From Cryptomeria japonica (taxonomy: Eukaryota > Streptophyta > Pinopsida > Cupressales > Cupressaceae), in contig NC_081409.1 of assembly GCF_030272615.1 (NCBI RefSeq), positions 247,009,502 through 247,073,501 on the forward strand: a stretch of 64,000 nt of DNA, in the 5' to 3' direction. The notes beneath the pieces are model-generated. The model made no database searches and had not been told where the DNA came from. It saw only the letters and a list, made by a program, of their open reading frames with translations. The position numbers and the translations under genes were made by a program. Of this stretch, positions 23,959 to 35,643 are shown piece by piece (within the stretch, counting starts at the first letter, position 1; the number at the start of each line of letters is the position of its first letter).

Positions 23959-24885
23959 TGTTGGAATCCAAGAACACTGAGACGAGGGGGGGGGGGGGTG
24001 AATTAGTGTTCTGTCGGTATAATCAATTTTAACCTTATTAACAATGCAATTTAGTAACCGCTAAACATGAAAGAATATAACAACAAATAGAAATGAAGTA
24101 ACCACAAGAAAATACACCATAACACAAAGATTTATATGTGGAAAACCTCAAAGAGGAAAAACCATGGTGGGATTGGAGACCCACAATATCTATCCACTGG
24201 CCAAATAAATAAATATTACAATAGGGGGTTGCACATGCAGGAAGGCCAACAACCTACAGTACACTGCTCATCACAAAAGGAGCCTCACTGACTACAAACA
24301 CCACATATTGGGTTACAAACAAAATTTTGAACTCTAAGAGTGCATCTTCTATGCTGGATGAGTTCTGGTTAAAGAACAGTCAGTATCAGTATCTTCCCAA
24401 ACTTCCCAAACTTCTAAACCAATATCCAAGACCGACTATAAAATATTACATTTGCATTCTGTCGATCAAGATTTCTCACACAATATCACATTACTATATT
24501 CCATTACATTCTATTACCTTCTTAAAATAACCTAACCGGACTAACTTAAATACCCTTCCTAAACACAAACATAAATGCCTTATGTCGGCTTACAACGATA
24601 TTATAATTTATTTACATGTTGGCCTAAAAAAAAAAAAATTCATCAAACTTCGAGACCGATGCCTTTGATCGTTGTCGTGTAGACCTGCTGGATCAATCTC
24701 CTATGTCGGCCTCATATACCGGTTCCTAGTTTGCCGGTTTCCTTTGACTGTCGGTGCCAGATGACTTGAATTTTGGTTGCAAAACAATGTATACCAGTGA
24801 GTACCGGTTAAGTGACCAACCCAAAATGGCATGTGTTGCCATCAATGACAACACAACTAAGTTGGATGAGTGTTAATTGCCAACA
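23959..24885 (-). mobile_element. Solo LTR in the protease of G
   Basis: A 927-bp sequence starting TGTTGGAATCC and ending AATTGCCAACA on the plus strand, flanked by AATTT. On the minus strand it starts TGTTGGCAATT, carries the dyad TTGTCATTGATGGCAA (24836-24851) near its start, and has a CACCCCCCC tract (around 23986-24000) near its end, like the R1, A and B LTRs. It has no internal domain or partner LTR. Confidence 0.87.
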
Positions 24886-25387
24886 AATTTATCTTATAAG
24901 ATTCTTATGGGAAGACCATGGATTCATGACATGCAAGCCATTTCTTCTACCTATCATTAGTGTGTAAAATTTCCTCACAATGGACAAGAAATCACTATAG
25001 CAACAGACTCCAGTCAATATTGCAATAATCTAAAACTAGCACAAGATGCAAGGTTTCCACATAATAGAGAAGCAGTCTATCCCACCAAGGAAACTCAAGA
25101 AAAATTATGGGAAAACTTTAAGAAAAAGGTCAAATTGAATGATGAAGGAATGGGAAATTATTCTTTGCATAACTTACCACTTTCACCCAAATCATATGGA
25201 AAACCTACAAATGCTCAACCATAGATCCAACAGAAATCAATTGAAATGTTTGATGGAGCATTTCTTAGAGCTGGAACACTTGCAGAGGAAACTGAAGACA
25301 AGGAAATCCTTAGTTGGTTGTATATATATGAAAATGAAACCATAGAAATAGTTGCAGAAGTTAATATTCCCACCAGACAATATGGAA
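24886..25387 (+). pseudogene. G protease C-terminal part and linker
   Basis: After the AATTT duplication the protease frame resumes with KILMGRPWIHDMQA (about 24898-24940), the conserved C-terminal Gly-Arg-Pro-Trp motif, and then CVKFPHNGQEITIA. A linker follows, and then an open stretch, MFDGAFLRAGTLAEETEDKE (from 25246), leading into the G-patch. One stop (TAG at about 24959) and one frame change are seen. Confidence 0.75.
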
Positions 25388-25519
25388 ATGGTTACAAGAT
25401 CATGCAAAAGATGGGATATGAAGGAAAATGACCAATTGGCAAGTGACGGGAAGGTATTTCAGAACCAATTTATCCTCATACACAATCTAAGGAAGATAAA
25501 TTGGGACTTGGGTTTTCTA
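25388..25519 (+). pseudogene. G-patch domain in the G polyprotein
   Basis: Reads GYKIMQKMGYEGK, then a stop where Gly is expected, PIGK, another stop, then REGISEPIYPH and DKLGLGF. The glycine and aromatic spacing (GYKIMxKMGY...GLGF) is that of G-patch domains, short nucleic-acid or helicase-binding modules. It lies between protease and RT. Both stops are single-base TGA changes. A G-patch next to protease is known from betaretroviruses and some plant Gypsy polyproteins; its role here is inferred only. Confidence 0.72.
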
Positions 25520-27090
25520 AATTAAAGAAAAAGAATCAAACTTATCAACATCCAAAGTGGTGAAAGAAAACAATCTCTAAAGAAGAACCATGGCAAGAAA
25601 AGCTACATCAAGCAACAAAACAATAGCTAACAAATAGAATAAAAAAGAATATGAGAAACAATAGGAAGAACTTGCTATCAAAAGAGAAGAATAATATTGC
25701 AAACATGTCCAAGGAATACAAGAAAACATGGAACCTGATCAAGATATTTCAAAAGTAGCGAAAGAATAGATGATGAAAATCAAAGAACTCTTCTCACCAT
25801 ATAACATTCTTGTTAGGTATAGTGGTGTGATTCTAGACAATGATTCAAAAATAGATTCAAACGAATATAAAATGGGGTCCAGATCCACCATCCAATGTAT
25901 CAAGTGAAGAAAATGATGAGGAACAAGCTATTGTTATAGGTGAGGACACACTTTTCACAAAACATAGAATAGAGTTAGAAAGAAGACAAGAAGAAATTAG
26001 AATTCAGAGGAAAGAAGCATATGCAAGACAACAAAGAAAATAGAATGAGAAAGATCAAGAAGTGACACCATAGGAAACACAGAACATCATATCTATATCA
26101 AACATTGACCAAGAGATACCAAGGTATGGAAAAACTCGAGAAGAACTAAAATAAAGTCAAGCAAGATTGAGTATTAGTCCAGAAGAAGCTGAGTTCAAGA
26201 GAAGGCATAAGCTAGCAAAGAAAACAGTGACAAAATCATTTATATCATGTGCACAAGTATGTCAAATTCAAGCTACAAATGAATATATTGATATTGATCA
26301 AGAGGGAACCTGTAGTTTCAAATATGTATGTGTTGATATAATCCATTTTTTTGAGGGACAAATGTCAGATGATGAGTCACTTGAGAGTGAATTGCAAAAT
26401 ACCAATCTTGATTTCGTTAGAGCTAATTGGAGAGAACTTGGGAGAGATTATCCTCAAGAGAGTTCTATCTATGAAATACCCTATTCTACACCAAACTATG
26501 ACTATTACATCATGAACCTTGAAACACCCAACAATGACAATGACTATGACCTAACCCTGCTTCATCCAGAACTGATTGATTGGGATAACTTAGAAAAACC
26601 TAAGCTGGATGTCTTTTCCAATGATCATGAGTTAACCGTATATCTTAACATCATTGAACCAATAAAACCTAAGATATCTACCACCGGTGAATCAAATAAT
26701 GCTTCTTGCAGTCATGAGAGTGCTAAACTTTCGAGTTGAAAATTTGAAATAAAACAAGGCAAAACTCCTAGTGCTGAAAACCATTTCATGGCAACACTAG
26801 ATCAATCAAGAGAAAAAATAAAGGACGTACTCGATGGTGAAAATATCCTTGAGGCACCGAAAGATGGAACGTTTGACACCCTCCCTATATACTTTCAGGA
26901 TAGATCTGCTATATTGATAAAGCCAACACAAGCAATAAACATTGGCACACCAAAAGATCCAAAGGTCCTTTATCCTACTGCATCATTATCAGATGAAGAA
27001 AATAATGACTACATAGAATTATTCAAACATAGGAAGATAAATTTTGATTGGTCCTATGTAGACATGTCAATACTTGATCCAGATCTTACC
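25520..27090 (+). pseudogene. G linker between G-patch and RT
   Basis: A highly charged, acidic region without a recognised domain. The clearest open stretches are 26167-26739 (Glu/Asp/Asn-rich, with FEGQMSDDESLESELQ) and 26788-27228, whose first half has PIYFQDRSAILIKPT and SDEENNDYIELFKHRKINFD. The latter leads directly into RT. Stops at 25560, 25623, 25786, 26043 and 26739 show decay. Confidence 0.6.
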
Positions 27091-28440
27091 ATGCACCATC
27101 TCAATATGGATCCAAAAGCAAAACCAGTTAAGCAAAAGCTAAGGAAGATGCATCCACACATCACTCTTCTTGTCAAAACAGAGCTAAAGAAACTATTAGA
27201 TGTGGGTTTCATAAGACTTGTCTCTTAGTCAGAGTGGGTTTCAAGCATTATACCAGTATCCAATTGGGATTAAAGCATAATAATCTGCAGCAACCTCAAA
27301 GATTTGAATAAAGCATGTCCCAAAGATGATTTTCCACTGCCCAACATTGATATAATTGTAGACTTATCAGCAGGAAATGAGATCTTTTCCCTAATGGATC
27401 ATTCTCGGGGTACAATCAAATAAGAATTGCTCCTGAAGATGAGGAAAAGACAATATTCACTTGTGCATGGGGTACCTATTGCTGGAATGTCATGCCATTT
27501 GGGCTTAAAAATACAAGAGCAACTTATCATAGGGCCATGACAATAATTTTCCATGACATGATGCATACATTTATGGAAGATTATGTAGATGACATACTTG
27601 CAAAATATCATACAAGAAAAGAACATTTGAACATCTTGGAGAAGATCTTTGACATGCTTGAACAATATTAGTTAAGATTAAATCCAAAGAAATGTACATT
27701 TAAGGCTACCTATGGGAAACTTCTTGGGCACATTATATCAGCTCGTGGAATTGAAGTAGATCCTAAAATAGTTAAAAGCTATCATGGAGATGGAGTCACC
27801 TAAGAACATAAGTCAATTGTGTTCTCTACAAGGGAGATTGCAATTGATTAGAAGATTTTCTGCCCAAATAGCAGATAGATGTCATCCCTTCACTCACCTA
27901 TTACACAAGAATTTTACATTCAAATGGGATCATAAGTGTGAGGAAGCCTTTATGCTAATCAAGGAATATATGGCGAATCCCCCAGTACTGGTATCACCAA
28001 TCAAAGGGAAACCATTGTTTCTTTACATTTTAGCAACAAATGTATCACTAGGATCTCTCTTAGCACAACATGATGAAGTTGAAGGAAAAGAAAGAGCAGT
28101 ATATTACATCAACAGAACACTTGTAGGCTATGAATTGAACTATACATCAGTTGAGAAGACATGGCTAGCAATTGTATTTGTAAATCATAAATTGTGACAT
28201 TAAATGCTGACTCATTCTTTGAAATTGATATAAAAAATAGATCCACTGAAATATTTGCTAAGCAAGTCAACTTTGACAGGCAGATTGGCTAAATGGGTTA
28301 TGATACTAAGTGAGTTTTATATAGAATATACTGATAAGAAAGCTATCAAAGGACATGTCATTGCTGACCAGTTGGCTGAAGTACCCCTGCAAGATGACAC
28401 ACCATTGGATATTGAATTTCTTGATGCAGACATTCTAACA
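27091..28440 (+). pseudogene. G reverse transcriptase and first RNase H
   Basis: RT begins with LNMDPKAKPVKQKLRKMHP and LLDVGFIRLVS (27103-27225). NLKDLNKACPKDDFPLPNID and SLMDHSRG (27290-27410) follow, then after a frameshift IAPEDEEKTIFTCAWGTY and MPFGLKNARATYHRAM. The catalytic EDYVDDIL is at about 27576-27599 and LNPKKCTFKA at about 27677. The connection and first RNase H follow (27784-28440): FKWDHKCEEAFMLIK, then LFLYILATNVSLGSLLAQ, where the usual catalytic Asp is not present. That fits the degenerate first RNase H of Tat elements, which carry a second one. Stops at 27226, 27271 and 27669 and two frame changes make it non-functional. Confidence 0.88.
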
Positions 28441-28850
28441 GTTAGCACAAAATTTTGGGAGTTGTACTTTGATGGATCCTATAGACAACATGGATCAGTT
28501 ATTGGAATTTTGTTCATCACACCTCAAGGACACACAATTCCAAAACCATACAGATTGTGGTTCCCATGCACAAACAACACTGCAGAATATGAGGCATTGG
28601 TTATTGGGATCAAAATGGACACTGAATGGAACATCAAAGAATTGCATGTTTATGGTGATTCACAACTCATAATCAACCAGATAAATAATTATTATCAAAC
28701 CAAGGATGACAAGCCAATGCCCTACAAACAGCTAGTTGAAGAATTTAAAGAGCACTTTGAAGAAATATATTTACTCAGATCCCAAGAAATGGGAACAAAG
28801 CAACAAGTGCAATGGCTACAATAGCATCTCTTTTGCAAAATCAAGAAAAT
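28441..28850 (+). pseudogene. G second (archaeal-type) RNase H
   Basis: WELYFDGSYRQHGSVIGILF (catalytic Asp in YFDGS), NNTAEYEALVIGIK (catalytic Glu), and LHVYGDSQLIINQINNYYQT (third Asp). A frame change near 28780 follows, after which AMATIASLL is seen; the last catalytic Asp expected before it (ADAMA) is lost. This extra RNase H between the first RNase H and integrase defines the plant Tat lineage. Confidence 0.87.
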
Positions 28851-30207
28851 CAACAACGTTACGAATTATTGGTGGATTATATCTTGCATCCTACTGTTGA
28901 ATCCTATAATACCCACATGATTTGCCATATATCTAAAACCGATCAATCCTTATATAGCCAAACTTATCGATACTTTAAAAAAAAATCTTTCCTCCTAATG
29001 TATCCCGCAATCAAAAGAGAAATTTTATCCGTCAGTCATCCGGATATACTATTATTGCTAATACCTTATATAGAAGAGGTCTAGGTGGCACTCTACTGAG
29101 ATGTCTCAAACAAGAGGAATCTGAGAAAGTTCTTAACAAAGTCCACACAGGTATTTGTGGCACGCACTCAAGTGGTTTAACATTGGTTAAGAAACTTATT
29201 CGATTGGGTTACTATTCGCCTACTATGGAGAGAGATTTATTTACATATGCCAAGATATGAAAACAATGTCAGATCCATGGGAACCTTATTCACGCACCAA
29301 CACAAGAACTATATCCTATGGCAGGATCATGGCCATTCTCCCAATGGGGTCTTGACCTAGTGGGTAAGATAAATCCTTCATCTTCTAATGGACATAAGTT
29401 CATTTTGACTGCTACTGAGTATTTTACTAAATGGATTGAAGAAGTACTTTTGACAAAGGTGACATGAAATAAAATATCATCATTCATCCCGAATTACATA
29501 ATATGTTGCTATGGAGTCCCTATGACCAATCATTACTAATAATGGGAGGCCATTTAAGAATCAACACATGAAGGAACTATGTGAGTGATTTCATATCCAA
29601 AATAGGTTTTCTACACCATATTATCCACAGGGAAATGGTCAAGTTGAGGCATCAAATAAGACAATCCTAAAGATCTTGAAGAAAACAATCAATAAAGCTG
29701 ATAAAGACTGGCATATTCAACTAAAACCTGCTCTTTGGGCATATCGAACCATCATCCATACACCAATGGGAGCAACTCCATTTTGCTTAGTCTATGGATC
29801 AAAAGCCATATTACCAGTAGAAGTAGAGATACCTTCTCTATGAGTATCCTTGAAAGGTTTTATTCCAGAGGAAGAACACCGAGTCTCTAGACTTCAAGAA
29901 CTTGAGTTAATTTAGGAGCATCGCCAAAATGCTTGAGATCATTTGAAATCATATCAACAAAGAATGGTGAGAAGTTATAATCACAGAGTCAACCCAAGAA
30001 TTTTTCAGATTGGAGATCTAGTTCTAAGAGAAAATCCACAAAATTGGCAAGATCGAGAAAAGAAAGGTAAATTTGAGCCAAACTAGTTAGGTCCCTTTAT
30101 CATGGTAGCAACATATGGTTCAGGAGCATATAAATTATCTACACCAAAAAGAGATTGGTTCAATGAGCCTATCAATACTATGCATTTGAAAAAATTCTAT
30201 GCTTAAA
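28851..30207 (+). pseudogene. G integrase
   Basis: The zinc-binding HHCC region starts with HTGICGTHSSGLTLVKKL (from 29144) and ends KQCQIHG, the first Cys now a stop. The catalytic core starts WPFSQWGLDLVGK (near 29332), with the first catalytic Asp kept. The second Asp, expected in TDNGRPF, reads TNNGRPF (near 29536). The Glu is kept in NGQVEASNK (near 29635). The C-terminal part has KILKKTINKADKDW, ALWAYRTIIHTPMGATPF, and FQIGDLVLRENPQNW, ending at TMHLKKFYA. Many TGA/TAG stops. It would insert the DNA copy into the genome. Confidence 0.87.
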
Positions 30208-32800
30208 AGTATCAGCAGAAATACCAAAAACAGTGAAAAAGCAAAAAAATCCTAAAAATTAGAAAAGCAACAAAATCCCTAAAAAGCATAAAAAGAGAAA
30301 ATACAAAAACAGTGAAAAACAGGAAAACAGTTAAAAAAATTAAATATGGAAAAATGCAATAAATTTAGATGGTGAAAACCTGGTAAAAAAGCGCTATCTA
30401 AAAGTGGGCTCTTCCATCTATGAGATTGCTTTGCACATCTATCCATCCTAGCGTATCCATCCATCCTTGCGTATCCATCTTATCTTTCACATCCATTGCT
30501 TTGAACCATTAGAAGGAAATATGAAACTTATCGACAGTTATCAATCTTTGATATACTTATCGTAGTCATTGTCTTGGATTTTATCAGAATCAATCAATCT
30601 GCATTTGTATCCCACCATGGTTTGGATCATCCTTTGTACATCCATAATAAATTTTGTTTTCACTGGGGGAAAAATCCTAAACTCCTTTTGTTAAGGATAT
30701 CTTTTAAAACTTAGAAAAACCAAAAACATTTGGAAAACTTAAGAAAACCAAAAACACCCAGGGTTTTGAAATAGATGACAAACAACAAGTTAATGAAGAT
30801 CAATGCATTTGTACCAAATGGATCATGAAATTTAGAATACAAATATTCAACCAGCAAGTAACGAAGGATTATTATTGATCATTCATCAAGATGATTATAT
30901 TAGTGAATGATCATGAGAACATATGTATGACTCACAAGATTCAGTGTTTATATCTTGATTTTTGTTAATCATGTGCCTTACACAACTTGATGATGTCCAA
31001 GACTAGAGGAGCTATGATGGGGCATGATTATTTTATTTGTTTGATGTTTGTAGTTTATCTCTTAGTAAGGTATGTACTTGTCTAAGGATATGATTGGAAA
31101 AATATCATGGAGGACGTTCCGAGTCATACCTGAAAGGGGATAATCGTTGTCTATTCTGCAAGAAATACTTCGGTCAGCTTGATTCATTATATCAAGTTTC
31201 TTGTATAAACTTGCTATATCAAAATCCATGTAAGAAGCACTCAGGTCATCTTGAATCATTATGTCAAGTTGCTTGTATTTTCTTACAACATTTAAAAGAT
31301 CAATGATGAAATCAAGTACTATTACGAGAAAGCATGTGAGGAATGACATTATCATTTAAGGTAGATCATTTTAAATTAGTTCATTATCATTTGCATTATA
31401 AACATTCATTTTCATTTGCATTATAAGCATTTCATTTGAGATTAATGGTCAAAAATAAAGATTGAGTATTTTTGGACAACAAAAAACAAACAAATAATTT
31501 CATAGATCACGATAAAATGCATTAGATTGTATTTAATTAATTAGGTTAATTTCATATTTTAAATCATTAGGTTTGCATTCATAATATCATTATTAGTTAG
31601 ATTAATTTCTCATTATCATCTTTTGCATTTAGTGATCATTAGTTTCATTTTTCATTAATTCTATTATTATTATTCTATCATTATTTATATCTTATCATTT
31701 AATCATTATAAGCATTTACATTTACATCCAAAATCATCAAAATAAAAATCAAATGCATTTCAAGTAAATCATTTCATCATCACATTCATATACATCAAGG
31801 AATAGAAATAAACATCCATTTTCATATATCATCATTATAAGCATTTTCCATATAGATCATTACATTTTTCAAATTATTTTCATATGCATAATAAATCATT
31901 CCACATCATCATTATCATGTAGATCAAATAAGTCTTAGATAGAATCAATATCATCATCATATCATCAAGATAACATCATGGCACATAAAGGAAATGAACA
32001 TCATCATAACATCATCCATGAAATCACTACATATATGCATATAGGTCATCACCATCATAGTAGCATGCATAATCAATCATGAATCATAAGCATTATATAG
32101 AGTCCATGTTTGCATATCATCATAAACAATAAACAGTTCAAGTATACAATGATATCAAAGAAATAATCAATAAAATACAATGTCCCATGATACAAATCAA
32201 TGTCTCATATTGATATGTCAACTAGGACAAAGAGCGCCACTCTTTTCAGATGGAGTAGGCCTCGCTAATCCTCCTGCTTTCCCCTGGATGAATCAATACA
32301 TATAAATCCTTTTACAACATGATATCAACAAAATGTCAGTTCTTGATCCAATCAATTGCTTTGATCAATCAATCAGCTTCACTTGAGATTTTTATCAATC
32401 TTTTTGATCGCATATTAGTGATGCTCATTCATCATGAGGTTACACATCTAGTGTATCCAATCTTGAGTTTACATCATTGATGTTCATCAATAATGAAGTC
32501 AATCAAACTCTATCCTATCAGATCATCAAAGCTTTGAGTTTATATCATTGACCCTCATCGATCATCAAGTCAATCAAACTCTATCAATCATCAAATCAAG
32601 AAGAATATCAAAGTAATCAAAGAGCGGACATTTTCATCAACTAAAGTTGCAGAAATTTAAATCAATTATCGCGAGATCAAAAAATTTCAACAATTTCATG
32701 ATCAATCTCCCGAGGGGGAACACAATCAAGATTTTTATCTTCGTTAGGTGCATTATCGAGACTTGATTTAATCTTTGAAACAATGTTGTCTCAACATCAT
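30208..32800 (+). other. G 3' non-coding region
   Basis: An A-rich stretch with repeated CAAAAACAGTGAAAAA words (30210-30350), then a degenerate direct duplication of about 70 bp (31178-31290, with GATTCATTATATCAAGTTTC and AATCATTATGTCAAGTTGC), an ATCATT-rich simple region (31360-32160), and a duplicated segment of about 65 bp with CATCATGAGT and AATCAAACTCTATC words (32460-32600). No open frame of note. Long, repeat-rich 3' regions are usual in Tat/Ogre elements. Confidence 0.65.
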
Positions 32801-32801
32801 T

Positions 32802-32817
32802 TGAAAGGGGGGCAAAA
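32802..32817 (+). promoter_or_regulatory. Polypurine tract of G
   Basis: GAAAGGGGGGCAAAA just before the 3' LTR start. It is interrupted by one C. Confidence 0.7.
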
Positions 32818-33924
32818 TTTATACACATAAAATTGGCTATGAGCAATTAAATAAATATTTTATATTTATTTAATAATTATTCTTCTATTAAATAGTTAAT
32901 TTGAAAAGATTAATTTATTTAATTCATTTCATATTCTTCTATTAATTAATTTAATTGAAAAATTTTATTAATTAATTCATTTAGCTTTTCTTCTAATCAA
33001 TTAATTAAATATCTAATGTTTAATTATTCTTCTATCCACTATCTTATAGTCTTGTCAATTATTTAATCTCCCTTTTCCAACCCCCCTCATCTCCACATCA
33101 CTTCTTCTTTGCCAAATCATTCATCATATGGCTAAAGATTAATATTTTTAATATTAATGTATCATTATCTTCAACATTCATTCTATTCTTCAAATAATGT
33201 GTATGTACACACATTCCTCAACCTTCCTATATTCTCTCCAACTTTCCTACATCTTTGGAGGAAGTTGAGTCCACTTGTCCTCTTATCCCTAAATCTTCTC
33301 CAACTATCCTATATTATCTCAGTCTTCATTCTTTGTCAAAGTGAGATGAATGACACTTGGCTTCTCCTTCCACCTTTTCCTCCATCATGTAGGTGTAAAA
33401 GGAACATCTTCCACCTTTCTCTCTCACATCTTAACCTCTTTCTCATAGCCATCCCAATTGCAAGATTTAATCGTGACCGTTGATCTCTACCACCTAAGTT
33501 TATGCACTCAAAAATCTATAAATAGAGGTCTCCTAAGCTATTTTTGAAACTAATAGCTAATCTTACAGTTATTCTAGGAGTCTTTATCTTTGCACCCATG
33601 ATTTCATGTGCTTAGAATTTTTAGTTGTTTTTGAGTAATTTAGCATAAATCATTATCATTAGTTTAGCTTTGCATATCATATCAATTATCATTTCATTCC
33701 ACACTTGACATCTTGAAAGCTACCGGTGCTTGTCTAAGAGAAAAATCATCTACAACCAAGAACAATGGGGTTAGCACACAATGAGACATAACCCATGAAG
33801 GTATAACAATTTTATTTTATTTTTCTTTTCATGTTGTTTCATTTGTTGAAGCTTGAGTTATATTTGGATGATAGACTAATGAGTTTGCAGGTTTAATCTT
33901 TGAGGTGAAACTTAAGTGGATACA
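32818..33924 (+). repeat. G 3' LTR (full length)
   Basis: Starts TTTATACACATAAAATTGG and ends AAGTGGATACA, followed by ATAGT. It keeps the roughly 720-bp middle segment, including a TATA box, that the 5' LTR has lost. Confidence 0.9.
33517..33524 (+). promoter_or_regulatory. TATA box of G 3' LTR
   Basis: TATAAATA followed by GAGGTC, in a typical promoter-like AT-to-GC step. Its equivalent is missing from the deleted 5' LTR. Confidence 0.65.
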
Positions 33925-34173
33925 ATAGTGATACGTAGGAACACTTTTCCTAGAAATCCTTCTCACAAGAACTCCCATGGTAGTTTGGGTCGTAAAGATC
34001 ATGGACAAGCTTTACAACACGTTAACCACACTACTAGGATGTTGCAAGTTTATAGCACTTTGTGATATAGAGAGTTGTTTTGAGGTTTGTTTCAAGGTTG
34101 AGATATTTTTTTTGTACCTTAGATTTTGAATGCGATTAATAAATGAATGACTAAAGAAAATGACAATGCAAAT
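33925..34173 (-). pseudogene. gag: H gag, N-terminal end
   Basis: On the minus strand this encodes KLVHDLYDPNYHGSSCEKDF around 33965-34025, after a short untranslated leader. It is the 5' end of H's gag and is cut from the rest (16981-18950) by G. Confidence 0.6.
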
Positions 34174-34193
34174 GGTTCATGTCAGGTTCACCA
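34174..34193 (-). promoter_or_regulatory. Primer-binding site of H
   Basis: Reads TGGTGAACCTGACATGAACC on the minus strand, three bases from the LTR end. It starts with TGG as expected for a tRNA 3'-CCA match; I do not assign the tRNA. Confidence 0.65.
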
Positions 34194-34196
34194 AAA

Positions 34197-34809
34197 TGTA
34201 GTCGAGGAAATTCATTACCTCAATGATGATGGACCCTAGAGAACAAATTGGCCCTCCAATACCTCACTTAAACTGGTGCTAAGGGCGATCCAGGGGATGA
34301 AAATATAAAATTAAGTACATAATAAGATAAATGACTGACAATTAGAGCTCTCGAATCACTCTACTAAGCCTTTATCCTAAGGACAAGCACACGAAACTGG
34401 GACACTAGCGCGATGCATTGTCGTCCTACATAGACAAGGTACAAAGGTCATAGACAAGCGACAAACACGACTATATTACTAAATAAATATAGAAAATGAG
34501 AAACTAAGCTAACAAAACAAAATATGAAATACTAGAATGAATTAAGAAAAAGGAATGAGGGAAGCTCACAACTAGTCCATGATTGAAGCCTCCCGCAGGA
34601 TGATTGCCTTCCCACGATTATAAACCTACACATAAGAAAGAGGGAAAAGGTTGGGGGTTGTGTTTTGGAGTCTGCCTCAGTCAGACCCTCGTTTTGGTGT
34701 TTCCACCTCCACAGACAACCTAGATAATAGCAATAGTGAAATGGAATGATAATGATGGAAGAAACATGATTGAAATAACAGATAGAATGAAATATAGGAT
34801 TATGAATAT
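34197..34809 (-). repeat. H 5' LTR, part cut off by C (left piece)
   Basis: Matches 12124 to about 12733 of the 3' LTR. It is interrupted after GATTATGAATAT by the C insertion and resumes at 58131. Confidence 0.87.
34806..34809. repeat. Target-site duplication of C, left copy
   Basis: ATAT (or ATATG, 34806-34810) matches 58131-58134/58135. The intact LTR has a single AATATGCAAAC at this place. Confidence 0.75.
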
Positions 34810-34812
34810 GGG
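34808..34812. repeat. Target-site duplication of A, left copy
   Basis: ATGGG before TGTTGGCATTC, identical to 47302-47306. It overlaps the boundary between H and C. Confidence 0.87.
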
Positions 34813-35572
34813 TGTTGGCATTCTACACTCTTATGAGAATAGTTGATGTTGTCATTAATGGAAACCATTTGGCAAGTCATCAACAATTGGTTTCTACATG
34901 CCCAACATCACAAATTTCATACATCGGCAGACACCGACACCGAGAGGCACTTCACCGACATTCGGATTACATCGGCAACAAAGCATGCCGACACTCAAGC
35001 TGACATGTTATATTGTAAAAGACTCATATATGTATGAGATCTTATAAGTCATTTTGATATAAGAAAAGGTAATAATAAAAATGTATAGGCGAATATTGTA
35101 TAAGGTGACATAGTTGACAGCGAAGGTTTTGGTAATTGACTGAGCTTAAACCGGTACTGAACCTGGCATGAAAGATGTTGTTTTGAGCAGTACATTGTAT
35201 TGGATTTGATAATCCATTTTGTAGTCAATGTGACTCTTTATTGAGCAGTGAGCTCTAGGCTGTTGGCCTCCCTGCATGTGCAGGCCCCTCATTGTAAGAA
35301 TTATTTATTCATTGGCCAATGAGAAAATATTGTGGGTCACAAATCCCACCAAGGTTTTTCCCACACTGGGTTTCCTCGTTAAATATCTTGTGTTATGGTA
35401 TGTTTCTATGTTGTCTCTATTATTTTTGTTTATTGCATTAATTCTTATTTACTGGTACACTATTTTGGGATGCAAAGTTATAAATAAGTTTAATTATTCT
35501 ATTAACCAATTAGACACCGATTCACCCCCCCCCCCCCTCTCAATGTCTTTGGGACTGTCATTGAATCTAACA
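34813..35572 (+). repeat. A 5' LTR
   Basis: Starts TGTTGGCATTCTACACTC and ends TGAATCTAACA. It contains the dyad-like TTGTCATTAATGGAAA (34849-34864) and a CACCCCCCCCCCCCC tract (35523-35536). By eye it differs from the 3' LTR at roughly one base in ten over the first 300 bp, many changes at CG dinucleotides. Confidence 0.9.
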
Positions 35573-35574
35573 AT

Positions 35575-35586
35575 TGGTATCAGAGC
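35575..35586 (+). promoter_or_regulatory. Primer-binding site of A (tRNA-Met initiator type)
   Basis: TGGTATCAGAGC two bases after the LTR, the standard plant Copia site. Confidence 0.9.
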
Positions 35587-35643
35587 TTGGTCCTCTATTT
35601 TCAAAAGCCTAACAACTTGAGGAAGATTCTGACACCGGTACAG

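Larger units (their letters stand above)
18951..33924 (+). mobile_element. G: Tat/Ogre-like Gypsy LTR retrotransposon
   Basis: G is 15.0 kb including a 932-bp solo-LTR insertion and target duplication. It has TGTATAYACATAAAATTGG LTR starts, a GGCGTTCACCGTGGGGC-type primer site and an AAAGGGGGG purine tract. Domains in order are gag, protease, G-patch, RT, RNase H, a second archaeal-type RNase H, and integrase. The second RNase H is the hallmark of the plant Tat lineage. A 2-kb leader precedes gag and a 2.6-kb non-coding region follows integrase, as in Tat/Ogre elements. All coding parts carry stops, so it is dead. It inserted into the gag of H. Confidence 0.92.
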
